This document shows positions 8,333 through 16,482 of a stretch of 64,000 bases of DNA, one piece after another. The notes below the pieces were generated by a model, which saw only the letters and a list, made by a program, of their open reading frames with translations, ran no database searches and was not told the origin of the DNA. Source of the DNA: Leifsonia sp040686855 (GTDB taxonomy: Bacteria; Actinomycetota; Actinomycetes; Actinomycetales; Microbacteriaceae); the NCBI RefSeq assembly GCF_040686855.1, contig NZ_JBFBOG010000002.1:1302001-1366000 (forward strand). Direction: 5' to 3'. Made by a program: the position numbers and the translations under genes. Each line of letters opens with the position of its first letter. Position 1 is the first letter of the stretch.

Positions 8333-9436
8333 GTGACGAAGTCTCGTGCAATGAGGTCAGCGGTGACCCTGGCGGGGGCGTGCGTGATCGGTGCAAGCCT
8401 GACCGGTTTCGCCGCGACAGATGCAGCTCAGACGAATGCGGAGGACGCGGTGGCGGCGTTGCAAGCAATAGCGCCGCAGGCCCTCTCGGGTGTGGCCACA
8501 ACGCGAGGAGCCGAGGGGACCGCTGTCGAGGCACCCACGCCGGAGGGTGCTTCAGTGGAAGTGCCGGACGACCCGTCCGACGGCGTGACTCTTGGAACGC
8601 CCGATGACAGGGTCGGCGTCACCATCGGCCTGCCGTTCGCGGACCAGGCCACTGACGCCGCCGAGTCACAGAGGGACGGGGTGGTGGTTTACGACAACAT
8701 GAATGGTTCCTCGACCGTCCCCGTCGCGCGCTCGGATGGCAGTGCGCAAATCATCACGGTGATCGACAACGCTGGAGCCCCCAAGCGGTACGAGTATCCC
8801 GTCGAGCTGCCGCCGGGCGCTTCGTTGGCCCTTGCCGACGATGGGTCCGTCGAGTCGGTGGGGGCCGAGGACGAGAACGCCCCCGTTCTGCACGTCGCGA
8901 CGCCGTGGGCCAAGGATGCGAATGGAGACAAGGTCCCCACGCACTACGAGGTTTCGGGTTCGACCCTGACGCAGGTCATCGACTTCACGAAGGGCTCCGC
9001 GTTTCCGATCGTCGCCGACCCCGCCACCTACGTCGACTACACCAAGTCCGAGGTCATCAACCTGCGTGACTACGGCGCGCAGACGAAGTGGCGGTACCTC
9101 AACGGGTGCTCCGCGGCGGCAGGAAAGTCCTGCAGCATCAGCAGGACGTACACGGTCAACGCGACGGTCGAAACGGCGCTGAACGTGTCGGCGGCTACCG
9201 TGGGTGCATCGATCGGCGTTTCGGCCGGGGCGGGCCTGTCTGTTGCGGTCACCTGCGGTATCAGCCGCGGACCGGCAAGCGTCAGCCTGTACGCGCAGGC
9301 GGTCAAGAAGACCTACCAGGTGCGGACGACTCGTTACTACGGTGTCCCGGTTCCCGGACGAGGCTTGTCCACTCAGGTGAAGACCAGTGGCACCCTCACG
9401 GCCTACAAGCCGAACGGACGGTACTCGTGCGTGTGA
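8333..9436 (+). CDS. Secreted protein with conserved VADP module and variable glycine/alanine-rich C-terminal domain
   Basis: A 367-aa exported protein. A signal peptide (residues 1-~30, AxA-type cleavage near FAATDA) and an acidic linker come first. Then comes a module of ~120 residues with PWAKDANG, VPTHYEVSG and LTQVID that ends in FPIVADP near residue 230. To my knowledge this module precedes diverse C-terminal domains in many actinobacterial secreted proteins. The C-terminal ~135 residues are different: four cysteines (about 259, 267, 308 and 366), a hydrophobic Gly/Ala/Ser/Val run at ~281-306, and beta-like Tyr/Arg/Thr-rich sequence. The GTG start at 8333 has GGAGG 6 bases upstream. GC content and codon choice are visibly lower than in the neighbours, which suggests transfer. 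It overlaps the next gene by 10 bases. Confidence 0.75.
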   Translation: MTKSRAMRSAVTLAGACVIGASLTGFAATDAAQTNAEDAVAALQAIAPQALSGVATTRGAEGTAVEAPTPEGASVEVPDDPSDGVTLGTPDDRVGVTIGLPFADQATDAAESQRDGVVVYDNMNGSSTVPVARSDGSAQIITVIDNAGAPKRYEYPVELPPGASLALADDGSVESVGAEDENAPVLHVATPWAKDANGDKVPTHYEVSGSTLTQVIDFTKGSAFPIVADPATYVDYTKSEVINLRDYGAQTKWRYLNGCSAAAGKSCSISRTYTVNATVETALNVSAATVGASIGVSAGAGLSVAVTCGISRGPASVSLYAQAVKKTYQVRTTRYYGVPVPGRGLSTQVKTSGTLTAYKPNGRYSCV

Positions 9437-9717
9437 GCCCGTGGGGGCTGATCGCGGCCACGGCCGCAGGCATGCTCGTCATCACGGGCTTCGTTCTCGC
9501 GGACCTGTCGGGCGCCAACGTGTGTAGCGCCGCTCTCTATGACACGAATCTGTGCGAGGCGGCTCGTCTGCGCCAGTCGATTTTCGCCTCAGCTTTGACG
9601 GCGTCCGGTGTCATCGCTCTCGCGCTGCTGGCGACTGCTTTCCCGCCGCGCACGTCACGCGGTCGCTCGGACGCGAACTCGGAAAAGCTTCCCGAAGGAG
9701 CTTCGAAAGAGAGCTAG
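9427..9717 (+). CDS. Small two-helix membrane protein, partner of the secreted protein
   Basis: A 96-aa protein with two hydrophobic helices (about residues 8-28 and 52-76). They flank a short loop with two cysteines (SGANVCSAALYDTNLCEAA) and are followed by a charged C-terminal tail. The GTG at 9427 is favoured because GGACGG lies 6 bases upstream; a GTG at 9433 that overlaps the preceding TGA is an alternative. Overlap with the secreted-protein gene implies coupled expression. No family is recognised. A small membrane protein coupled to a secreted variable-tip protein could be an immunity or anchoring partner, but that is inference only. Confidence 0.6.
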   Translation: MRVSPWGLIAATAAGMLVITGFVLADLSGANVCSAALYDTNLCEAARLRQSIFASALTASGVIALALLATAFPPRTSRGRSDANSEKLPEGASKES

Positions 9718-9742
9718 TTTCGTGCGCGTCTCGGCGCCGGGC

Positions 9743-10834
9743 TCACGGTCGCTCGACCGCGAGCCCCAGCCACGCCGCCAGGTCGTCGATCGCCGCGTCG
9801 ACCTCGTCGCGCGCGGACGGCCCGAGCGGCGCGTCCTCGTGGACCGCGTCCAGGCGGAGTACGCCCCGCTTGCGGTCCGCCGCTGCGTCCAGCTTGCCGA
9901 CCAGCCGGTCCTCGTGGAGGATCGGCAGCGCGAAGTAGCCCCACCGGCGCTTGGCCGCGGGCTTGTACATCTCCAGCAGGTACTCGAAGCCGAAGATGTC
10001 CTGGCTGCGCACCCGGTCGTGCACGAGCCGGTCGAACGGCGAGAGCAGCGCCGTGCGTCCCTCGAACGGCAGGCCGACGGCGTCCGGGTCGACCCGCCAC
10101 TCGCGGTCGCTTCCGTCGACCCGGGCGGGGACGCCGGCGCCGCCGACCAGCTGCGGCCGGGCGATGCCGAGCGCGCGCAGCCGCCGCTCGTCACGCAGCG
10201 GCGCGGCCTCCGCCTCCGGCACGGCCTCGATGCCGGTCGGGTAGACGCGCTCGGCGAGGTCCCAGGTGCGCTGGCGGCCGACGCGGCCCGCGACCGCGAC
10301 CACGCCGCGGCCCTGCAGCAGCTCCAGCATGTGGGTCACGTTGCGCTCGTGCGTCCACCCGGTCGACTGCCACGGCACCTCGGCGGTGTCCGGGATGTCC
10401 TTCGACAGCAGCGGGCCGGCGTCGCGCAGGCGGTCGAGCACGTCCTGACGGAAGCGGGCGTTGGCATCCAGCCAGGCGGTCCAGCTCGCGGCGATGGGGC
10501 CGTTCGCCATCCGGTCGAGGTTGAGCGCCAGATCCGAGACCGGGCGGAGCATGGCGAACGGAGGCTGCACCGGGTCATCCTGCGCCTTCCACTCGTACAG
10601 CGTCCGGTCGCTCTCGACCGCCGCCGCCAGGTGCTCCGGCCGGTACGACGCGCCGAGGCGCGTGTACGCGATGAGGTCGGCGCTCGGCGCGATGGCCGCG
10701 GTGGGGTCGAGCTGCAGGAACGTCAGGTGCTCGACGAGCGGCACCAGCCCCTCGGGGCGGGCCGCATCGAGCCGCTGCGCGCGCACGGCGATCCGTCGCG
10801 CCTCCTCCCGGTCGAGCACGATCTCGGATGCCAT
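9743..10834 (-). CDS. AlkZ/YcaQ-like winged-helix DNA glycosylase family protein
   Basis: A 363-aa member of the HTH_42 superfamily, tandem winged-helix proteins that include AlkZ and E. coli YcaQ. These unhook interstrand crosslinks or excise N-alkylated bases. The key catalytic Q-x-D motif of the YcaQ-like branch is present as QLDPTAAI near residue 42. The C-terminal half has LPFEGRTALLSPFDRLVHDR and GYFALPIL, typical of the family. No iron-sulfur or nuclease domain is present. The ATG at 10834 lies 6 bases after a TAGCGT box and there is no ribosome site. It stands alone, convergent with the secreted-protein cassette. Confidence 0.82.
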   Translation of the reverse strand: MASEIVLDREEARRIAVRAQRLDAARPEGLVPLVEHLTFLQLDPTAAIAPSADLIAYTRLGASYRPEHLAAAVESDRTLYEWKAQDDPVQPPFAMLRPVSDLALNLDRMANGPIAASWTAWLDANARFRQDVLDRLRDAGPLLSKDIPDTAEVPWQSTGWTHERNVTHMLELLQGRGVVAVAGRVGRQRTWDLAERVYPTGIEAVPEAEAAPLRDERRLRALGIARPQLVGGAGVPARVDGSDREWRVDPDAVGLPFEGRTALLSPFDRLVHDRVRSQDIFGFEYLLEMYKPAAKRRWGYFALPILHEDRLVGKLDAAADRKRGVLRLDAVHEDAPLGPSARDEVDAAIDDLAAWLGLAVERP

Positions 10835-10840
10835 GGCCCG

Positions 10841-10846
10841 ACGCTA
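10841..10846 (-). promoter_or_regulatory. Candidate -10 box (TAGCGT) of a leaderless transcript
   Basis: On the minus strand TAGCGT is followed by 6 bases and the ATG at 10834 of the AlkZ-like gene; no purine-rich ribosome site intervenes. Confidence 0.45.
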
Positions 10847-10870
10847 CCGGCTGCGACCGACACCCGCCCC

Positions 10871-10916
10871 GCTCACCCGCGCGCGGCCGCGCCGCTCACC
10901 CGCGCGCGGCCGCGCC
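10871..10916. repeat. Two perfect tandem copies of a 23-bp unit at a gene end
   Basis: Copy 1 is at 10871-10893 and copy 2 at 10894-10916; a third copy starts at 10917 but diverges after six bases. The unit includes the reverse complement of the TGA stop of the adjacent membrane-protein gene, so the stop codon and its preceding codons are duplicated. Confidence 0.85.
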
Positions 10917-11981
10917 GCTCACGCGCAAGAACACCGTCAGCCACGCGAACACCACGACCCCGGCGATCAGCTCGGTCGCCGTGAGCACGTAGTAGCCGGT
11001 GACGAAGAAGACGGCGGCCAGCACGATCACACCGAACAGCACGTACCCGAGCAGGAAGAACGACCTCGGCGCTTCGGGCAGCGCCCGCCGGACCCAGAAC
11101 ACGAGCAGTGAGAAGGCGATGAGCATGCCGACCGCCGAGCCGTTGTGCAGGATCTGCGACACGTTCAGCGGGAACAGCCCCACCCCGGCGAGCAGCAGCC
11201 CGATCAGGATGAGGCACACACGGACGCGCAGACGGGCCGGTCGCACGGCGGGGTCCACTCCCGTCAGGTCGGTCGCGTAGCGGGCGATCGCCGCCATCAT
11301 CAGGCCGGCCACGATGAGCGTCAGGTTGAAGGTGAGCGACGACACGCTCCGCGTCATCCCGAGCGCACTGAGGTGGAACTCCCACCAGTGCGGGTCCGGT
11401 GCGCTCAGCATGGCGGCGAGGATGCCGAACGCGGCGAACACCGCGAGCACGGTCGACAGCCGCATCAGGTCCATCCTCGCCGCGGACAGGAAGATGACGT
11501 ACGCGCTGAAGCCGACCGCCACGCCCGCGAGGACCGTGGCCGACAGCGCGTACACCGTCGCGTCCTGGAAGCCGTCGGCGAGGATGGCGCCGAGCACCAG
11601 CCAGCCCAGCACGGCGATGATGCCGTGCGCCAGGGCGATCACCACGGTGTCGAACAGAGCCGGCCGGGTCAGCGAGCGACGAGCGGCCGGCGCCTCCGCC
11701 GGCCGGTCGGCGCGGCCCCCGAACGGTGTCAGGGCGTCCCGGTGCCACAGGCGGCCGACGATGTACGCCGCGATGCCGACCACCCCTGCCGCGAGCGCCG
11801 CGAACTGCGACAGGGAGCCCGGGCCCGCGATCGGCAGCGACCGCCCCCAGAAGAACGGCAGCGACGCGATCGCGCCGACGACGAGGGCGGCGGCGCCCAC
11901 GACGATGGCCGATCCCTCGAGATCGAGGGCCGCCGCCCGCACCGCCACCCGCTCGGTGCTCCGCTGACGTACGCCGGTCAT
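10896..11981 (-). CDS. Polytopic membrane protein, DUF998-like
   Basis: A 361-aa integral membrane protein with about ten hydrophobic helices in two sets, separated by an Ala/Arg-rich cytoplasmic loop near residues 90-105. The second set contains WWEFHLSALG, SLTFNLTLIVAGLM and LFPLNVSQILHNGSA. This resembles the DUF998/Frag1-type pattern with a conserved HxxxS, but the assignment is tentative. No enzymatic motif is visible. The ATG at 11981 has a strong GGAGGAGG ribosome site. It is divergent from the GH15 gene. The 3' end, including the stop codon, lies in a 23-bp tandem duplication. Confidence 0.7.
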   Translation of the reverse strand: MTGVRQRSTERVAVRAAALDLEGSAIVVGAAALVVGAIASLPFFWGRSLPIAGPGSLSQFAALAAGVVGIAAYIVGRLWHRDALTPFGGRADRPAEAPAARRSLTRPALFDTVVIALAHGIIAVLGWLVLGAILADGFQDATVYALSATVLAGVAVGFSAYVIFLSAARMDLMRLSTVLAVFAAFGILAAMLSAPDPHWWEFHLSALGMTRSVSSLTFNLTLIVAGLMMAAIARYATDLTGVDPAVRPARLRVRVCLILIGLLLAGVGLFPLNVSQILHNGSAVGMLIAFSLLVFWVRRALPEAPRSFFLLGYVLFGVIVLAAVFFVTGYYVLTATELIAGVVVFAWLTVFLRVSGAAARG

Positions 11982-12084
11982 CCAGCACCTCCTCCGTCGG
12001 CCGCATGATGCCGTGCGGCACGACGCCCTGGCAACAGCGGATTCTGCGCACGGGTCTGCCTTCCCGCGGTGCCGATGTCGGCGT

Positions 12085-12090
12085 TAGCAT
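12085..12090 (+). promoter_or_regulatory. Candidate -10 box (TAGCAT) for the GH15 gene
   Basis: TAGCAT lies about 46 bases before the GH15 start, consistent with a leader of roughly 40 bases that carries the GGAGAG ribosome site. No clear -35 is seen. Confidence 0.35.
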
Positions 12091-12136
12091 GCGCGCGAAC
12101 CGGTCGCCGGGGGAGCACGGGTCGGAGAGGGCGGAC

Positions 12137-13978
12137 ATGGCTGCGCAAGCGCGGGACGACGGAGGCTTTCCGGACATCGACCAGCACGGCATGATCGGCG
12201 ACCTGCAGACCGTCGCTCTGGTCTCCACCGAGGGCACCATCGACTGGTTCTGCGCGCCGCGGTTCGACTCGCCCTCGATCTTCGCCTCGCTGCTCGACCG
12301 CGAGAAGGGCGGCTACTTCCGCATCCACGCGCTCGGTGACGGGATGCGGGTGAAGCAGATGTACTTCCCGCAGACGGCGATCCTCATCACGCGGTTCATG
12401 TCGGACAGCGGCGTCGGCGAGGTGATCGACTTCATGCCGATCGCGGACGAGCCCACCGTCGCGACCACGAATCGCACGATCGTCCGCGGGATCCGTGTCG
12501 TCCGGGGCGAGCTGACCTTCCGGGTGCAGTGCCGCCCGCGGTTCGACTACGGGCGGCGCACGCACACGGCGTCGGCCGTCGACACCGGCGTCCGCTTCGA
12601 CGCCGAGGGGATGAGCGCCGAGCTCCACGGTGTCACCGCCGACGCGATCGTCGACGGCGATGTCGACACCACGCTCACGTTCTCGGACGGCAAGCTCCAC
12701 ATCATCGCCTTCGAGACCGAGCCGGACGCCGACGCCCGGAAGATCGGCCGGGGGCGCGGCCAGCGGCTGTTCCGCGAGACCGCGGCCTTCTGGCGCGAGT
12801 GGCTGTCGCGGGGCACCTACACGGGCCGCTGGCGCGAGTCGGTGGAGCGCTCCGCCATGGTGCTCAAGCTGCTGCAGTACGCGCCGAGCGGCGCGCTGGT
12901 CGCGGCCCCCACCGCCGCGCTGCCCGAGCAGCTGGGCGGGGTGCGCAACTGGGACTACCGCTACACGTGGGTGCGCGACGCCTCGTTCAGCGTCTACGCC
13001 CTGCTCTCGCTCGGCTACGCCCAGGAGGCCCTGTCGTTCATGCTCTGGCTGGGGGACCGGGTCGCCGAGCAGGTGGGCGACGGATCCGGGCCGCTCAAGA
13101 TCATGTACCGCATCGACGGCTCGTCCGACCTGGAGGAGCTCGACCTCGACGACTTCGAGGGCTACGCCGGATCGCGACCGGTGCACGTGGGGAACGGCGC
13201 GGCCGATCAGCTCCAGCTCGACATCTATGGCGAGGCGATGCAGTCGCTGGCGGTCGGCGAGAGGCTGCGGCCGATCGGCAACCCGGGCTGGATGAAGCTG
13301 CGAGGGATCCTGGACTGGCTCGCCGACAACTGGGACCAGCCCGACGAGGGCGTCTGGGAGACCCGCGGCGGCCGCAAGGACTTCACCTACGGCCGGATCA
13401 TGTGCTGGGTGGCCTTCGACCGCGGCATCCGGCTGGCGCGCGACCGAGGCCTCCCGGCGCCGCTCGACCGCTGGGAGGCCGAGCGCGATGCCATCTACGA
13501 GCAGGTGTTCACGAAGTGCTGGAACCCGCAGCGCAAGGCGTTCACCCAGTACCCCGGCACGGACGTGGTGGACGCGATCACCCTGCTGATGCCGAAGGTC
13601 GGGATGATCGCGCCCCGCGACCCGATGTGGCTGTCGACCCTCGACGCGATCACCGAGGAGCTGGTGACCGACAGCCTGGTGTACCGCTACAACCCCGCCG
13701 CCTCGCCCGACGGTCTGCCGGGCGAGGAGGGGACGTTCTCGCTCTGCTCCTTCTTCTACGTGATGGCCCTCACCGACGCCGGCAAGCTCGAGGAGGCGCA
13801 GTACGCGTTCGAGAAGATGCTCACCTACGGCAACCACGTCGGCCTCTACGCCGAGGAGATCGACCCCTCGGGGCTCCAGCTCGGCAACTTCCCCCAGGCG
13901 TTCACGCATCTTGCGCTGATCCAGGCGGCTAGCGAGCTGGACGCGGCGCTCGAGGCGCGGGCGGCGGCCCGGCACTGA
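12137..13978 (+). CDS. GH15 glycoside hydrolase (trehalase/glucoamylase-like)
   Basis: A 613-aa cytosolic enzyme. An N-terminal trehalase-like beta domain (IGDLQTVALVSTEGTIDWFC, residues ~15-35) precedes an (alpha/alpha)6 barrel. The barrel has the GH15 signature RNWDYRYTWVRDASF near residue 272, the acidic LDDFEGYAGSRPVHVGNGA near 340, and EEGTFSLCSFFYV near 530, which carries the second catalytic glutamate. No signal peptide is present. Mycobacterial and other actinobacterial proteins of this build are alpha,alpha-trehalases, so trehalose is the likeliest substrate; glucoamylase cannot be excluded. The ATG at 12137 has GGAGAG 8 bases upstream. Its TGA overlaps the ATG of the next gene by one base. 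Confidence 0.88.
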   Translation: MAAQARDDGGFPDIDQHGMIGDLQTVALVSTEGTIDWFCAPRFDSPSIFASLLDREKGGYFRIHALGDGMRVKQMYFPQTAILITRFMSDSGVGEVIDFMPIADEPTVATTNRTIVRGIRVVRGELTFRVQCRPRFDYGRRTHTASAVDTGVRFDAEGMSAELHGVTADAIVDGDVDTTLTFSDGKLHIIAFETEPDADARKIGRGRGQRLFRETAAFWREWLSRGTYTGRWRESVERSAMVLKLLQYAPSGALVAAPTAALPEQLGGVRNWDYRYTWVRDASFSVYALLSLGYAQEALSFMLWLGDRVAEQVGDGSGPLKIMYRIDGSSDLEELDLDDFEGYAGSRPVHVGNGAADQLQLDIYGEAMQSLAVGERLRPIGNPGWMKLRGILDWLADNWDQPDEGVWETRGGRKDFTYGRIMCWVAFDRGIRLARDRGLPAPLDRWEAERDAIYEQVFTKCWNPQRKAFTQYPGTDVVDAITLLMPKVGMIAPRDPMWLSTLDAITEELVTDSLVYRYNPAASPDGLPGEEGTFSLCSFFYVMALTDAGKLEEAQYAFEKMLTYGNHVGLYAEEIDPSGLQLGNFPQAFTHLALIQAASELDAALEARAAARH

Positions 13979-14526
13979 TGGACCTGAATGAGCCGGACGC
14001 CCGCACGTCCGGGGACCCCGGCGCACTCCACCGCGGGATCTGGCGGCACTGGGGGACCCCCGCCGCCATCTACGGCACGATCGTGTACGCGAGCGTTGTG
14101 GCCGCCGCCTCCGGAGCCGACGACGACCGGGAGTCCGCCGTCCGGCTCCTCGTGCTCAGCCTGGTCAGCATCGTCGTGTTCTGGCTCGCGCACGTCTACT
14201 CGACGGCGCTCGGGTTCCAGGGAGACGAGCAGCGGGCCGGTGACCGGATCCGCGACTCCATCCGCCACGCGCTCGGCGAATCGGGAGGCATGCTGGAGGC
14301 CGCGATCGTGCCGAGCGTCCCGCTGCTCCTCGCCGGGCTGGGCGTGCTGGAGCCGGACGTCGGCGTCGCACTCTCGCTGTGGCTCACCGTTCTGATGCTG
14401 GCGCTGCTCGGATTCTCGGTCTTCCGGCTGCGCGGGCGACCGATCATGGTGTGCCTGCTCGGCGCGGTGGTGACCGCGTCGTTCGGCATCGTGGTCATCC
14501 TGCTCAAGAGCGCCCTGCAGCACTGA
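13978..14526 (+). CDS. Small integral membrane protein, hypothetical (182 aa)
   Basis: A 182-aa protein with about five hydrophobic segments (near residues 28-48, 57-78, 105-122, 125-143 and 152-175). A short loop after the second helix is rich in Arg, Asp and Glu. No family is recognised. Its ATG overlaps the GH15 stop (TGATG), so expression is probably coupled to that gene. Its stop lies one base from the stop of the convergent DUF2000 gene. Confidence 0.65.
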   Translation: MDLNEPDARTSGDPGALHRGIWRHWGTPAAIYGTIVYASVVAAASGADDDRESAVRLLVLSLVSIVVFWLAHVYSTALGFQGDEQRAGDRIRDSIRHALGESGGMLEAAIVPSVPLLLAGLGVLEPDVGVALSLWLTVLMLALLGFSVFRLRGRPIMVCLLGAVVTASFGIVVILLKSALQH

Positions 14527-14527
14527 G

Positions 14528-14992
14528 TCAGAGCAGAGCGAGCCGCCCGACGATCCGGTCGACCCGGTTGCGCGGGCCGACGACGCTGATCGCGTAGTAC
14601 GGGAGGTCGCCTGAGGGGGCTTCTGCGACCGTCTGAAGGTACTCGTCGTAGACGCGGGTGAGCTGGGCGGCGGCCGGCATGTCCGCGACGAACACGCCCT
14701 CGGCGACCTGCGCTTTCGACCGGATGCCGCCCAACTGCTCGGGGGAGGCGCGCAGCACCGAGACGCCGGCCCACGGGAGACCGGGGTGGATGCTGTCCTC
14801 CGCATCCACCGCATCCGGCCCGAGCAGGCCCGGGACGCGGGTGGCGGTCGCGGCCGCGGTGCAGATCGCGGCGTTCGCGGCGATGCCGGCGGGCAGCGAC
14901 TCGTCGACGACCACCACCCACTTGAGGCGGGCCTGCCGGGTGGGCGCTCCGGTGTCGATCTCCTCGGGCAGGAAGCCCACGATGTCGTGCAT
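14528..14992 (-). CDS. DUF2000 family protein
   Basis: A 154-aa protein with the DUF2000 pattern: a conserved KWVVVVDESLPAGIAANAA near residue 25 and a central DxxDAEDSIHPGLPWAG stretch. The C-terminal YAISVVGPRNRVDRIVG is also present. The fold is related to peptidyl-tRNA hydrolase 2-like proteins, but the role is unknown. The ATG at 14992 has GAGAGGA upstream. It faces an AsnC/Lrp regulator over 103 bases, so it is a likely target of that regulator. Confidence 0.82.
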   Translation of the reverse strand: MHDIVGFLPEEIDTGAPTRQARLKWVVVVDESLPAGIAANAAICTAAATATRVPGLLGPDAVDAEDSIHPGLPWAGVSVLRASPEQLGGIRSKAQVAEGVFVADMPAAAQLTRVYDEYLQTVAEAPSGDLPYYAISVVGPRNRVDRIVGRLALL

Positions 14993-15054
14993 TCGTCATC
15001 CTCTCGTTCGGCGTCGTGGAGGAGAATCTACCGAGAACACGGGATGCATGCTGA

Positions 15055-15076
15055 GGATTCGAATTTCATTCGATCC
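15055..15076. promoter_or_regulatory. Candidate Lrp/AsnC-type operator
   Basis: A near-palindrome with arms GGATTCGAAT (15055-15064) and ATTCGATCC (15068-15076) around TTC, AT-rich against a very GC-rich background. It lies in the divergent region between the DUF2000 and AsnC/Lrp genes. Confidence 0.45.
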
Positions 15077-15082
15077 GACCGC

Positions 15083-15088
15083 TATTCT
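15083..15088 (+). promoter_or_regulatory. Candidate -10 box (TATTCT) of a leaderless transcript
   Basis: TATTCT is 7 bases before the ATG at 15096 of the regulator gene, with no ribosome site between. The near-palindromic operator lies just upstream, over the expected -35 region, a position suited to autoregulation. Confidence 0.5.
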
Positions 15089-15095
15089 GGCGGCC

Positions 15096-15551
15096 ATGGA
15101 CGAATTAGATCGGGCGATCCTGCGTGAACTCCAGGCGGATGCGCGGCGCAGCAATCGCGACATCGCCGCGGCTGTGGGCGTCTCGCCGAGCACCGCGCTG
15201 GAGCGCACGCGGGCGCTGCGCCGGCGAGGGATCATCCGCGGCGCGACGCTCGACGTCGACCTCTCCGCGATCGGCCGGCCCGTCCAAGCGCTCATCGCGG
15301 TGCGCATCCGGCCGCCGTCGCGTCCGGTGATCGAGGGGTTCCGGGATTGGGTCGCGTCCCTTCCCGAGACGCTGGGCGTGTTCGTCACCAGCGGCAACGA
15401 GGACTTCATCGTCCACGTCGCGGTCGCCGACAACGAGAGCCTGTACGCGTTCGTCATCGACCGACTGACGCAGCGGCGCGAGATCGCCGACGTGCGGACC
15501 TCGGTCGTCTACGAGCACCTGCGTAACGGAGCGCCCCAGCCGCTGGACTGA
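15096..15551 (+). CDS. Lrp/AsnC family transcriptional regulator
   Basis: A 151-aa one-domain-pair regulator. The N-terminal helix-turn-helix (SNRDIAAAVGVSPSTALERT, about residues 20-40) is followed by the RAM/ligand-binding domain (about 65-140, with TSGNEDFIVHVAV). Proteins of this size bind amino acids and assemble as dimers or octamers. The start MDELDRAILREL matches the family N-terminus. The gene is divergent from DUF2000; local autoregulation and control of DUF2000 are inferred. Confidence 0.92.
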   Translation: MDELDRAILRELQADARRSNRDIAAAVGVSPSTALERTRALRRRGIIRGATLDVDLSAIGRPVQALIAVRIRPPSRPVIEGFRDWVASLPETLGVFVTSGNEDFIVHVAVADNESLYAFVIDRLTQRREIADVRTSVVYEHLRNGAPQPLD

Positions 15552-15605
15552 CCGTCGGGCGGGTCTACGATGTGGCGCACCGCATCCTTCTGAAGGGAAC
15601 CCCGC

Positions 15606-16424
15606 ATGCCTGCTCTGACCGACACCTTCACGCTCTCCAACGGCGTCGCCATCCCCAAGATCGGGTTCGGCACCTGGCAGATCCCGGACGGGAACGAGAC
15701 CTACGACTCGGTCCGCACCGCCCTCGACGCCGGCTACCGCCACATCGACACGGCACGCGCGTACGGCAACGAGGCGAGCGTCGGGCGCGCGGTGCGCGAC
15801 AGCGGCATCGCCCGCGAGGACATCTTCATCACCACGAAGTGCCCCGCCGAGGTGAAGGACGCGGACGGCGCCCGCCACGCGTTCCAGCGCTCCACCGAGC
15901 TGCTGGACCTCGGCCCGATCGACCTCTACCTCATCCACGCGCCGTGGCCGTGGAACGCGATCGGCACCGACCACCGCGCCGGCAACATCGAGGTCTGGAA
16001 GGTGTTCGAGGAGCTGTACGAGCAGGGTCTCACCCGGGCGATCGGCGTCAGCAACTTCGAGGTCGCCGACCTGGAGTCGCTGGTCGACGCCACCGAGGTC
16101 GTGCCGCACGCCAACCAGATCCGCTGGTTCGTGGGCAACACGCAGCCGGAGACGACGGCGTGGTCGAAGGAGCACGACATCCTCGTCGAGGGCTACTCGC
16201 CGCTCGCCACCGGCCGTCTGCTCGACAACGAGGAGATCGCGGAGATCGCGCAGAAGTACGGCAAGTCGGTCGCTCAGGTCAGCATCCGCTACCTGTTGCA
16301 GAAGGACATCCTGCCGCTGCCGAAGTCGACCACCCCCGAGCGCATCCGCGAGAACGCCGACGTCGATTTCGAGCTGTCGCCCGAGGACGTGGCCGCTCTC
16401 GACGCGCTCGACGCGGGGGAGTAG
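15606..16424 (+). CDS. Aldo/keto reductase
   Basis: A 272-aa NADPH-dependent reductase of the AKR5/2,5-diketo-gluconate reductase-like group. The catalytic tetrad is visible: Asp and Tyr in HIDTARAYGNE (near 49 and 54), Lys in ITTKCP (near 80) and His in YLIHAPWPW (near 113). The cofactor-binding LPKSTTPERI lies near residue 240. The substrate is not predictable. The ATG at 15606 has GAAGGGAA 6 bases upstream and a TACGAT -10-like box at 15566-15571. The gene stands alone between the AsnC/Lrp regulator and the Clp gene. Confidence 0.92.
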   Translation: MPALTDTFTLSNGVAIPKIGFGTWQIPDGNETYDSVRTALDAGYRHIDTARAYGNEASVGRAVRDSGIAREDIFITTKCPAEVKDADGARHAFQRSTELLDLGPIDLYLIHAPWPWNAIGTDHRAGNIEVWKVFEELYEQGLTRAIGVSNFEVADLESLVDATEVVPHANQIRWFVGNTQPETTAWSKEHDILVEGYSPLATGRLLDNEEIAEIAQKYGKSVAQVSIRYLLQKDILPLPKSTTPERIRENADVDFELSPEDVAALDALDAGE

Positions 16425-16453
16425 GCGCTCCGGAGTGGAGTTCTCAGCACCCC

Positions 16454-16480
16454 GGGAATAACCTCCCCCCTCCTGCGTTG
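16454..16480 (+). promoter_or_regulatory. SigH/SigR-type stress promoter of the Clp ATPase gene
   Basis: GGGAATA (16454-16460) and CGTTG (16476-16480) are separated so that GGAAT and GTT lie 17 bases apart. This matches the GGAAT-N16-19-GTT consensus of the actinobacterial thiol/heat stress sigma factors SigH and SigR. Transcription would begin inside the adjoining HAIR element. Confidence 0.65.
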
Positions 16481-16482
16481 AA

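Noticed and set aside
11978..14026. A ~680-codon minus-strand frame opposite the GH15 gene
   Set aside because: It is an antisense shadow. The plus strand has the complete GH15 catalytic motifs and a ribosome site.
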